DNA of 64,000 nt from Chrysoperla carnea (Eukaryota; Arthropoda; Insecta; Neuroptera; Chrysopidae), in NCBI RefSeq assembly GCF_905475395.1, contig NC_058337.1, positions 92,684,368-92,748,367 on the forward strand, written 5' to 3'. Both the position numbers and the translations under genes were made by a program. How positions within the stretch are numbered: position 1 is the stretch's first letter; each line of letters starts with the position of its first letter. Of this stretch, positions 1 through 11,300 are shown one piece after another. Under the pieces are notes generated by a model, which worked only from the letters and a program-made list of their open reading frames with translations, was not told the DNA's origin and made no database searches.

Positions 1-501
1 TTTCAGCTTCTGCATCCGTTAATTCGGTAATTGAAGCCGATTCTCTAGCAGGCATTGAACTAGAAGCAGCCGCGGCGGCTTCAGCTGCTTCACGTTCTTT
101 TCTTTCTTTAGCTAGCTTTCTTTCGGCTTCTTTCTTACGTTTTTCTTCTAATTCCTTAGCATGTAACTTACGTGAATTCTTTTCCTCTTTACGAAAAACA
201 GTCATAACGTGCTAAAACAACAAAGAAAGTTGTTATACAAACTATTACAAAATTTTCAAACTGAAATACCTTTTCCCAAGCTCCCTCTTCGCCGCCAGTA
301 AAAAAATCAGTTTTTCTACCTAAGAAGTTTGCAAATGTTTCCAACAACTAAAATAAAACGAATAAAAGATGTTTCAACATATATTATTTTTAGGTTATGG
401 TACGCTATAAACAAATTAATACGTACTTTTGGAGGACCACCGGGATGTTGTTGGGCAATTGATAGAAATAATGCATCAAATTGTTCTTCTTGTTGAGCCA
501 T
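1..501 (-). CDS. nudC: NudC, nuclear distribution protein C (5' part, partial)
   Basis: Three exons on the minus strand: 427..501, 270..347 and 1..211, the last continuing off the left edge. Introns are 79 and 58 bases with GT..AG ends, and all joins are in phase 0. The start at 501 opens MAQQEEQFDALFLSIAQQHP. Exon 2 encodes LLETFANFLGRKTDFFTGGE, the signature N-terminal dimerisation block of NudC (family form: FFSFLRRKTDFFxGGEEG). Exon 3 is a highly charged Lys/Glu/Arg coiled-coil followed by SITELTDAEAE, matching the NudC ITELTDEEAE segment before the CS domain, which lies outside the window. NudC family members act in dynein/Lis1-dependent nuclear movement and as Hsp90 co-chaperones. A GTG six bases upstream at 507 is open, but the ATG at 501 fits the family start. 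Confidence 0.95.
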
Positions 502-1934
502 TATCACGAAATTAATTTATACTTTTCGAATAATTATTAAATCACGCGTTTCACGTTTTCCGATCTATTCTGACAACTTTAAACAACCACTTTTGAAGTT
601 ACGAATTGTTTAAATTTTATGCAATCGTTGTTACACTCGTGATACGAACTATGTATGTATGTAGTTCAAAAAAAGATAATGATGTATCACTATCTCTTTT
701 TAAGGATGAACACACAGACAATACAAAATTCTAGGAATATTCTGGAATTTTAATACAATGCAAAACGTATTATATTGTTATAATGGATTGGTCTATAACA
801 GTATTGCTATGACAACTATAAACGGTGTGAAAAACTTATCAGCACGAACGAAATAATTTAGAAATATTATTCTAGACAAGTCCCCGGTCCGAAAAATTGG
901 TCAAGACTATGCTCTGGATGCTCCTCTCATCAACTTCGAAATATAACAATAAGCTTATAGTTATGTCAATATAAAATTGAAAGGGGCTAATTCGTTTATG
1001 AGTTGGTTATTTAGCTTAAATTAAAACTGATTCGAACAAGTAAACTTATAAAATTTAAAAACATTGGTGGAAAAAATATTTGAAAAATGAATAAGTCTTA
1101 ATAAGTCTTAGGAAACTCTGAAAAAGTCTTAGAAACTTTAATTAAAAAAGTATTAAGAACCCTGAATAACTCTGAATTAGACTAGTCCGAAAACATTGAG
1201 AAATTCAAAGTTCCTAAGACTTTTTCAGAATTTGTTATTCTTCAAATACTGTTTTCACCAGGGAAACCCCTGAAAATGCAGGGTTTTCCTTTTAGCTCTC
1301 TAGAAACAACCGATTTTTTTGAAACATAACTAATAAGAACATAAATTACTTGCCAAACAAACAAAAAATCAAAATCGGTTCATCCATTTAGATTTATTAC
1401 GATCAAAATTTTACTTGGGGTTTTTGGTATATCAACAAACAAAGCAAAGCTAAAATAAGACACTGTTGTGTATGTTATCTGAAACGCTTCTTATTTACGA
1501 CAATAAGTTACTCGAATTTTACGAAATATTTTTTTGTGTTATTAAAAAGTTTGTAGATTATGCATATTAAGTTATGCAGTAATCTCTTCCATTTTTTTTG
1601 ATTCGTCCTTTACTCCTGAGCACCCTGTATAATAAATGTATTTATCAATGACTTCGTATGCTGATGGACACCGGGACTATGATTTCTTCTGTTACCATGG
1701 ATTAAGTAATATAACGTTAATTTGACATTTAGAATTATAGTTTTTTAGATTTTATCCATCTTAATTATCGCTTTCCCGTCAAAAATAAAAGTGTATGTAT
1801 TGCGAATTCACCTTATTACAACTAATGGTATGTGAAATTAATATTAATTACCATAACAACTATTTGTGTAATTATTAATTCGTATTAATTTGTAAGTAGA
1901 ATAATTTGCTTAAACGGTATTAAGATCAGGAATC
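502..1934. other. Intergenic interval between divergent nudC and the Amt-like gene
   Basis: This 1.4-kb gap separates two divergently transcribed genes, so it should hold both promoters and 5' UTRs. I see no clear TATA or initiator motif. Around 1090-1235 there is a short inverted similarity: a TCTTAGGAAACTCTGAAAAAG stretch is echoed in reverse complement as CTAAGACTTTTTCAGA. A CACCCTGTATA-type motif, common at insect repeat ends, lies near 1620. No coding region is supported. Confidence 0.6.
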
Positions 1935-4651
1935 ATGAATGATACAAAAACAATTCGAAATCAAATATTTGAGGATCGGAGTATTTATGCGGATAATTAC
2001 TACGAGACTCTCGAAAGATCAGCTGGCACGAATTCTTTTAATCTAGAATATGGAGCAGCTTCCACAGCGGTACGCTGTGCTACTACTTTACTAATAAAAG
2101 CTGGTTATATCCTAATACAAACTGCATGTATACCAACCTGGAATGTATACTCTTTAATATATTTTAATCTAGTAGATTTCGTAAGTGCAACATTTGGATT
2201 TCTTTGCATTGGATTCTTTCTTTCATTTGGTAAGAAGAAAACAATATTTGCAAAGGAACCAGACTATGATGAAGCCGTTTTAGGTAAATAAAACCAGTGA
2301 TTAATACCTACAGGCAAAGAAAGAACGTTTTGAACAGTAAAGTTTGAGTTACCTTTAAGAAAATATGAAAAAATAACGGTTGTTTAGGGAGCAATACACA
2401 ATCTTTATAATACCTACTAGTTTTCTGTATAATACTGGTCTGAAGATTTGGTCGAGGAGCGGTCTGGCGGATTTTCATCAAGTTTTTTTTTCAAGGTTTT
2501 TAGTTGCACATCTATTCATGGCATACCTACGTAATTAAAAAAAGCTAACGTAAATGATGTATTCTTCGCTCGAAGTATATTTATGAGCCTTCCAGTTTTA
2601 GATTCGTCTGTGTATCAGATTAAATCTTGGAAGTCAAAAGGGACCACGCTCTTCTCTCATGACTATCTGTCAAGTTTTTTTAATTTGAATTGTCTAAAGA
2701 ATTAATATGCCATTCTTCCCGACGTAGGGAAGAAGCCTGCGTCGGAGATCTCAAGAGTATTTATTGAAAGTAGTTTAGACCGCAAATAATTCTTCAAATG
2801 ATGGTAGTTGCTTCACAAAGTAAATTGGTATAGGAAAATAACTATAGATCATATTTATGACTATAATTTAAAAATCTCTTTGTTCCAATCCTTTTTTTTA
2901 TTAAAATCTTAATTTTTTTATAATTACGGAGGATGGAAAGTTTATAATAAGAACCTATTAGATGCTTACCAGGATTCAATCTGACTAAGTTTGTGATAAA
3001 ACCCAGTTTTTAAGTACATAAATTAAATAATTAAATTTAAATTTCAGGTTGGTGTGTAGCTGTATTTTCATCCACTATTGTAACAGTTTTATTAGCTGGA
3101 CGCTTAACAAAAACAGCGTTTTTTATTGTCACTACCGTTCTAAATTGGTTAATTGCACCTCTGTTCTTTTATTTTATTTATTCAGAACAAGGAGTCATGT
3201 ATAAACAAACGCTTATGGACGTTACAGTTTCAGTGAAAGATTATGGAGGCTGTTTGTTGATTCATGTTATTGGTAGTTTAATTGGTTTAATTGGTATCCT
3301 ATTTCTTGGTAGAAGAGTTATGCGTTTAAAAGAAATATATGAATGTTCAATGGGACCTGATGCACCTGGATTGGCTGTTGCGGGCTATTTTTTCATAATG
3401 ATTGGAATGACATTTCTTAATGTACCGTCACGGTCTTACGAACAAACCCATCTTCCACAAGACTATACAGGTTTAATATTAGTTAATAACTTGTTTGCGG
3501 CTGTTGGAAGTATGACAATTGTTATAATTTTTGGTTTATATTATCAGACGTATATTAGTTACTGGTTTCTTTTACGAATTATTCAAGCTGGACTCGCTGG
3601 AATGGTTATGATTAGCGCTGGGCAGGATGTTTTTACACCACTTTCAACGTTAGGAACTAGTGTCTTGGCAGGGATAACCTTTTATTGGGGAGCCCAGTTC
3701 GCATATTTCTCTGCATTTGAAGATTACTGTAATATCGTAGCAATACATTTGATACCCGGTTTTATTGGCATGATTTTGCCGGGACTGTATGCATCAACTG
3801 ATAATATGGGGTTTGGTACTGTAGAGGCTGTTGTTGCGATTGCTCATCTGTTATGGCAAATAATATGTTTAATAATAGCCCTAGTAATTGTTATAAGTGC
3901 ATATTCTGCAATATTTTTTATATTACGCTATTGTTCCTGCCTACGCAATTCTATGGAAGAGATACAATATAATCGAGCCTTAAGAATTCAAAAACACACT
4001 TCTCGCCGTAAGTTTTATCAGCGAATTTTTCCACCAAAACCTACATCCATTGCTTTACTGCCTGGTTATGATTCAAAACAAATTTTTAAGAATCAACGTC
4101 TCGAGAATCCTCATGAAATGAATGACAGACTTATGCCGAATAATGTTTCGATGTTTGCAAAATCAATGACAAAAAATCCATTTCAAAATGAATTCGAAGA
4201 ACCACATAAAAAAAAATTTGTGAATTTTTTCGAGAATCCTGATGTTATTGAGAAAAGTATTGAACCTGAATTTCTTTCACTGAGAACAAGGTTTACTACA
4301 GCTAAATCAAGCAGTGAACCTTTGTTGGACATTCAACCGCTACCAACCATCATTCGTCGACGATGTTCTACAACGGGAATTTTAGATAAATCATTGCTAA
4401 AACAACGTAAATTTATACAAAGGCCGTGGAATATTCATCAAAAGGTCCGATTGTATGATCTAAAAAAAACCGAAAAACGATGTAACATTGCTTTAGGAAA
4501 TATTGAGAAATGCCATACAATGGAACCTATAACGAATGACGATCACTACTCAGTTGAAGTAATAAATTTAAATGATGAAACTGTGAAAATAATTAAAAGT
4601 CCAATAAATATAGATGATTATTATGACAGTATTTCAGAATCTGAAATATAA
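1935..4651 (+). CDS. Divergent Amt/Rh-family ammonium-transporter-like protein with long C-terminal tail
   Basis: Two exons, 1935..2283 and 3048..4651, with a 764-base GT..AG intron. The join splits a Gly codon (G|GT) and gives 650 residues. Exon 1 has two membrane segments, the second ending FLSFG as in Amt proteins. Exon 2 opens GWCVAVFSSTIVTVLLAGRL, the equivalent of the FFQ..FAAI..GAxAER segment. Pore signatures remain: DYGGCLLIHVIGSLIG matches DFAG..VVH..GG, giving Asp181 and His189 (like E. coli AmtB D160 and H168). EDYCNIVAIHLIPGFIGMIL gives His350 (like AmtB H318). About 11 membrane spans end near residue 411. The rest, about 240 residues, is a hydrophilic tail rich in Lys, Asn, Ser and Pro with no domain I know, far longer than usual. 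Other Amt consensus residues (LLESG, GAxAER) are altered. Transport of ammonium is inferred from the family only. The upstream neighbour nudC is divergent. Confidence 0.9.
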
Positions 4652-4671
4652 TTATTTAATTATTCGTTGTA

Positions 4672-4702
4672 AATAAATAATATATTAATAATAGAAAATA
4701 AA
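4672..4702 (+). terminator. Polyadenylation signals of the Amt-like gene
   Basis: AATAAA occurs at 4672-4677 and again at 4697-4702, 20-50 bases after the stop codon. Position and sequence fit the 3' end of the gene; cleavage site not visible. Confidence 0.6.
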
Positions 4703-6297
4703 AAGGATTTTGATATTTTCAACAAATTGTCTATTTTTATTTCAAAGAATGCATTTGTACAATTTAAAATCTAGGAATATTTTTTAATAGGTAATAAATA
4801 AACATTTGTTTTATATCATACTTGAACATTTTTAATAAAAGAATTGTTTTTATTTTTAGTTTACAAATGTAGCTAAAATTAAAAATAAGTACAAAATTGC
4901 ATGAGAATTATTTTTTTTTATGTTTTTAATTTGAACTTCCTTTACAATATTTCATAAGTGCAAATTTTGAGACGAATAATATACCTATATATTTATTTGT
5001 CACATGCTATTTTACAATGTCCTTTTCAGCCACAAAACTCACAGAAATTAAGGAAAAATTATGTGTTAACATACTACAAAATTAGAAAAGAATGGATCAT
5101 CGTTTTATCCCAATATACGACCAAATTAGCTCCAATAAAAATTGGAAAGTCGATGCGGTGGTGTATTTTGTATTTATTGGTCGATATCACGGTCTTATAT
5201 ACTAATAAAGACAACAATCAATATAAAATTAGATGCTAAAAAAATATATGAAACCAAATTTCTGGATTTTGCAGCATAAGTATGTTTAAAAATGTATTTA
5301 GAAAATTGAAAGTTTCAAAACAAATCCAATTAAGCGTTATAGTGACATAAAAGTATATTTTCAGTCTCAAATACTTAATTAACACATCAGGAAAATTAAA
5401 TAAATATTTGAAAATAATTGATAACTGATTGAAGTTAAGGTTATCTACTGGTATGCAGGAATTTGAATACTCGATAAATATAATTATTATATCTCAACAA
5501 ATATTGTTAAATTTAGATATATCAAATCCGTAGTTGAATTAGTTACAAAAAAAAATTTTTTTAAATGACTGCTATCAAATCAGAATATTGCAAGAACAAA
5601 CTAATATTAAGAAATGACGGTTCATATCTTCGACTAATTCACTTTGATTTTCAAGTAACATTAATATTTTCCATATTTTCCCAAATAATTAGCCTGTTAT
5701 AAATTATTCTCATATATTTTTATCTATTTCCCCGAAATACTATCAAATCTTGGTTTTGTATATATTCCGTTTTTTTAAATTTTCAATAAACTAACTGTTA
5801 AAAATTATTATAAATTTTTGTGGTAAATCACCAAATTAAATTTAAGACAACGATGATAAAATATTATCGATATTAGTCGTCGCTACATACATTTTTGTTC
5901 AATTAGGGATACGTCTATATTGAGGACTTTGCTTTGATCACTTTTATAGATAACTGGAACAATATGAATTCAAATATCGATTCATTATTAAATCAAAAAT
6001 CACTTCGTATAGACAATTAATTTCACTATCTATAGTTCTAAAATTAACTATCTAGCTGCCTTCATAGTTCTAAATAGCTATTTAGAAACGGCGCTGAATA
6101 ATACAAAGAAATAAAATATTCAATTTTTGAGTAAGTGTATATGAAGAGAATTTAAATGGAGCGGAACAAGTTAGAAATATTGGATTTATTTTCTCAGATT
6201 TAATAATTCTAGTGTTTTCTTCAATGATATTTAGTGAAATAACATCGAAAGCGTTTTGAAATGGAATATACCACATGTTTTATCATTCTAATGTTAT
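4703..6297. other. AT-rich intergenic DNA, no gene seen
   Basis: Very AT-rich sequence downstream of the Amt-like gene. A 93-codon open frame at 4958-5239 has no recognisable motif, no splice or expression signal and a composition typical of chance frames, so I do not call it a gene. Nothing else is supported until the repeat at 6298. Confidence 0.5.
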
Positions 6298-6960
6298 TAT
6301 ACCATGTATATATGAAATATACATAGTATATTAAGTTTCGTCCCAAGTTTGTAACGCTTAAAAATATTGATGCTACGAACAAAATTTTGGTATAGGTGTT
6401 CATAGAATCACCTAATTAATCCATTTCCGGTTGTCCGTCCGTCCGTCCATCCGTCCGTCCGTCCGTCCGTCTGTGGACACGATAACTCAAAAACGAAAAA
6501 AGATATCGATCTGAAATTTTTACAGCGTACTCAGGACGTAAAAAGTCAGGTCAAGTTCGTAAATGAGCATCATAGGTCAATTGGGTCTTGGGTCCGTAGG
6601 ACCCATCTTGTAAACCGTTAGAGATAGAACAAAAGTTTAAATGTAAAAAATGTTGCTTATAAAAAAATAAAAAACTTTTGTTTGAAACATTTTTTTGTAA
6701 ACATCACTGTTTACCCACGAGGGCGTTAATTAGGTGCAAATTTTATAGTATGTATTAATATAGGAATATCAAAGTGAATATCTTTTGTTATTTACGTGAC
6801 GTCAAAAAAACAAACGATTGCGCATCAACACTTGCGCATTATATGAGAATATCAGTTAAATATGTCAGATATGTATGTATGTGAAATGTGACAGTTATCA
6901 ACACTGCCTATACATGGTATTTCAACAATTAACTCAGTCAATTGTTTGTTTTCACTTGTC
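6298..6960 (-). repeat. Dispersed repeat family A, copy 1 (near full length)
   Basis: One of five copies in this window. In family orientation the element starts ACAAGTGAAAACAAAC, has an early ACCATGTATA motif, a central block around GTTTACAAGATGGGTCC, a GGAC-rich tract and ends in TATATACATGGTATA. This copy is inverted. The ACCATGTATA motifs near the two ends face each other, but there is no long terminal inverted repeat. A (GTCC)n tract of about 40 bases lies at 6433-6472. Near the far end all better copies keep a short frame starting ATGAACACCTATAC; here it reads MNTYTKILFVASIFLSVTNL. Family identity with a named transposon is not known to me. Confidence 0.85.
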
Positions 6961-7483
6961 TTAATTTTAAATTTGTGATGTACAAAAAAATCTATAGTTT
7001 GTTTAGCATTTTAATAATTTTGTAAATATTATAATTTTTTATTTTTAATAAATTCTTTTTTAACATTTTAAAAACTAAATAATTAATAAATTTAAATAAA
7101 AATGATATTATAAAATATTACATTGTGAAAACGCTATTTAAATGAATTAATAAAATGTTATGTGCTAAAATTATTTTAACAAAACTTGTAATTTAGGTAT
7201 TTATCAATTGTCATAAAAAGTATAGGAGTAGGTAATTCGGTCCTTTAGATTTAGATTAAATTTTTTTTGTTGGCACCTTTAAAAAACATTGTTACTGGTT
7301 AGACTTAATGAATTATGAACTAGAAATATTAATGGTAGAAATTTTATCATAATTAAGCTCAATGAATTTTACAAATGAAATAATAATAATAATAATTATA
7401 AGACATGAGTGGTTTTAGAATGAATCCTAAAGCATTAACTTTCAAATATAAGGACCGATATAGTCGGACGAATTTGAGGCAAA
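6961..7483. other. AT-rich spacer, no gene seen
   Basis: Very low-complexity A/T sequence with a short (AAT)n tract near 7378-7400. No coding potential or repeat with a second copy in the window was recognised. Confidence 0.5.
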
Positions 7484-7620
7484 ACATCTAGCGCGAAAAG
7501 TAGTTGACGTTTCATGAGCAATGTGTCCACAAAAAGAGTTAAGAGTTTACAATTGTCTCGCTCAAGTACAATCGCATATCCTCGTATTTGACCTAACTAC
7601 TTATTTTCGCCCCAGATGCT
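7484..7620. repeat. Inverted repeat, decayed fold-back element
   Basis: ACATCTAGCGCGAAAAGTAG at 7484 is matched in reverse complement by CTACTTATTTTCGCCCCAGATG ending near 7619, with a spacer of about 90 bases. Arms are about 25 bases with a few mismatches and weaker similarity outside. GC content is above the surroundings. It probably is a degenerate MITE; no target-site duplication was recognised. Confidence 0.5.
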
Positions 7621-8112
7621 TTACCACGAACGTTTGCTGGGGCTTATAGAAACACTAACGGCCCATGTACTAGAAATTCTATGGTCCAAGTCATATTTTC
7701 ATGCGGATATCTAGCAATTAGATCAAGAGAATAAGATACAAAAAACAACGGATTTAATTTTTTATTTGTTTATAGGTACCGAGTGCCAGAGAATTATTAT
7801 ACAAACCTAAATTTCTTTTATATTAAAAAAGAAATTCCAATTTTGGCTAGGAGCTATTGGAAAAATCACTATTGACGTCAAGTAGTCAATATGGAAGTCA
7901 TAAGCAAGCTTAAATCTTTAAAAAAAACAGCAGTGGTCTATGGAAAGACAGATCATTAAAAGAGTGGGCTATTTTTTATTTGAAAGTTCATTCATACATT
8001 TGAACTGTATGTTTTATAAATTGCAATGGGCTTATTAATATCCATTGTAGTAATAACCAGAAAAAAATCAAATAGCAGTTGTGGTTTCCCCGAAAAAAGT
8101 TTAATATTCTAA

Positions 8113-8356
8113 TGCCGGTTTTCCACTAAACAGACAAATAAAAACAAAACTCAAACTCAAAGAATAACTTTTCGAAAACTTTTTGAATACTTGCGTGTTT
8201 CGTGACAGTTTTATAATAACAATAATAATAATAATAATTAAATTTGGGTTTTTGAACTTTCCCAAAACCCGCCAGTATTCAAAAAGTTTGCGAAAAGTAA
8301 AGTTATTATTGGAGTTTGAGTTTTGTTTTTGTTTGTCCGTTCAGTATAAACCGGCA
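8113..8356. mobile_element. Fold-back MITE with TAA target-site duplication (PIF/Harbinger-like)
   Basis: The 244-base element begins TGCCGGTTTTCC and ends AAACCGGCA. The arms are about 85-110 bases and imperfectly complementary: AAAACAAAACTCAAACTC appears on the left and GAGTTTGAGTTTTGTTTTTG on the right. The centre is an (AAT)n tract at about 8217-8240. TAA flanks both ends (8110-8112 and 8357-8359), consistent with the three-base TWA duplications of PIF/Harbinger elements. The superfamily is inferred from the duplication only. Confidence 0.75.
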
Positions 8357-11300
8357 TAATTTGTAAATTTTAATAATAACCAGAATTGCTTGTGCATTGA
8401 TACATCACAAATGTCAGGTAATAAATAGTGTCAGGTCATTTAAAAATGGCGATCTATTTTAAAAACAACATTGTGTAATAGTTTATCGGTTGAACTCAAA
8501 GCAGAAATTTTTTATCAAGAAAATTAAGTTCCAATTAAATTGAATATTGAATCGTTTTGTTCCTTATGACTTAAAACTTCGAATGGTTTTCAATAAAGTA
8601 TAAATCAAAAAATACAAGATATTTTCTTTCGCTTGAAATCTGTTTAAAAGTCATAATTGGATTTTAATAGGTATTAAAAAAATTTCTAATATTTTTTAAA
8701 TAATTCAATAAGAATCATTTTTTAATTCCTGATTTCTCTTGAGATTTACCATGATCTTCAAGCCCTTTTAACGATATCATTTCTATTCTTTTCCAACAAT
8801 AGAATGTAGAAACGCGAAGCTTTATTTTCAAAAATGTTTCTTTTGTTACTGATTTGATATTTAAATTTATTCTTTTAAGGATTAAGGTAAAATTTTTTAA
8901 TCTATAGAATTATATTGTAGGGCTATTTTTTTAATACAATTATTTTTGCTCATTTATGCCAAATTGCGTTCCCAATCTAACACAGCTAAAAATTTTTTCT
9001 TTCCGAACACTACAACATTATGTTATATTTTAATATCGTGATATTTTGAAGCTTCTTTTCTCTTATTTAATTTGATATGTGGAAGACAGGAGAGTTTGTG
9101 CCGAAAATATTTCTATTTTGTATATTTTATTCACGTTTTTTAAAGTGAATAATTGTGCTTAGAATCATTTCATCATTTTACAAATTAACTAGTTTATAGT
9201 TAAATTGCCCTTACCACTCTGGAAAAATTCGATTCATTTTTGTCTTCTTTTCAATTTTTATTTTAAACTAATTCGGTTCCAATAATATTGACGCTTAATG
9301 TCTTTATATTTTGAAAAAGCGAGTCTAATTTGAGTTAAAATATTATATAATAATATAATTTTCTTTAATTCATTATTTTTTATTCGAGTAGGTATCAAAT
9401 TAATAATTTAAGTATTTCCAAATTAAATAGTTATTATCAAAAATAATGTTGCACTTTTTTTACAATTTCTGTAAGCTAAATAACTAGGCCATCTCATGCT
9501 TCTGTAGTTATAACAACTTTTGCATTAACCACTCGAGCATTTCACGTTTTATTTTGTTATTGTAATTTAGATTTTAAGGAGCTTTAATTATCAAAAGCGA
9601 CAAACAATGAGAAATAAGAAAAAAATCGAAAAGATACTTTTACCGAAGGAACTCTTTACATTTTCTCAAAATAAAAGCCCACTCTGTTTGATTGTTGATC
9701 TTTTAGATTTACTTTTTTTGCTTTTTCGGTGTAATTTTAATTGTAATCACAATCCTGTAAGAACTTGAATTGATTTAAATATGTAAAAAAATAAAATAAA
9801 ATTTATGCAATTGGCATAAAATTCAATAAATTTGTTTAATAAATATATATTATTTTCAAATAACAAGCAGTTAATTAATTAAAAAGGCCATTTGAATTAA
9901 CTTTAAAAATTAGAGATTCATAATATTTTTATAAGATAATTAATTAGTCATAGGCAATTTATATGATGTAAAAAGTGTTATTTAATATAATGAAATTTAT
10001 TTTTATTTGTATAATATATATAATTTCTTTTTTTTTTTATAGTAAAAATCTGAACAAAGTTGATATATAAATATGAAAGATTTTTTAAAAGTAACTTTAA
10101 AATTATAGAATTTTACTCAGTTGTGATCAGCTAAAATTTATTATTCGTTGAGTAGAACACAATTTAGCGGTGCTAATAGAAATATTATTTATAACTTTTA
10201 TATCGTATCATTACATTATTAATTTGAATTTTCAATATATATATGTATCACAAATGTAATAATAATATTCCTTGTATTTTTAAATAATGATATTATTTAT
10301 TTATAGATATAGGCAGTAATATTACATAAATGATAAATAGATTATGTGAAAACTTAAATAAATAATATAATGAAACGATATAGGGTTATTAAGTATTTCT
10401 ACGAATATTGATAAAAATGGTTTTGTGCCTAACGAATTATCGTATTTTAAAACACCTTGAGTTTGATCTTGCAATTCAAGATCATCTAACAGTCACTCCA
10501 AAATTGTTACTGATCAGAGATAGAAGAAGAGTTTAAATTAGGATGCTGTTCCTTTAAAAACAGCAAATTTTCTTGTTTGAAACATTTTTCGATAAACAAA
10601 TAATTACGATAGAAATTCAATGCAAAAATAAATAAATTTTGTTATAAAGTAAAAGATATTCAGAGTCAAGGTAGATAAATATTTGAGCCCGCTATTTATT
10701 TGTAAGAATTTTTTACCTGATCGATTAAAATGGTCCACCCTGTAATATTTATACAATAGTGACGAGGCGAGTATTAGCATATTTTTTACATTCATGTTTT
10801 TGGCCAAAAAATGAAATTATATTCGGATATGTTATGAAAAAAAATTTTTTATTTATTTTTTATTTACTAATGTTTGGACCTTCTGTCAAATTTGACTGTT
10901 GGACAATTGCAATAACTCTTTTATGCTAATGAAGAATTTTATATATATCGCGAATATTTGAGATAAATACGCATTCGCGAATGTACAAAATTTGCCCCAT
11001 CACTAGTACACATAACCTAAATTAAATGTTCTCAAAGAAATTTTTTGCTAAGATTGATGCAAAACTTAAAAACGTATCTTCGTTTACTAAATAACTAAAT
11101 GAATCTTCGATATCGTTAGTAAATATTGTATAAATTAAATTTTACACTAAATGAAAACCTTAAAGTTACTTTTGATATCGTCATAAATATATTCATGTAT
11201 ATATAATAAAAGTATTTATGTAGTTATTCTTTTTTTAAATTAATATCCTCTAATGGTTAAGAGAAATACGTAATTCGTGCATTTGTAGTTTTAATTAGTT

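Noticed and set aside
4958..5239. 93-codon frame downstream of the Amt-like gene
   Set aside because: AT-driven composition, no motif, and no sign of belonging to the upstream gene, which already has stop and poly(A) signals.
6433..6472. (GTCC)n tract as an independent microsatellite
   Set aside because: It is a normal internal part of family A; the same tract occurs in copies 3 and 5.
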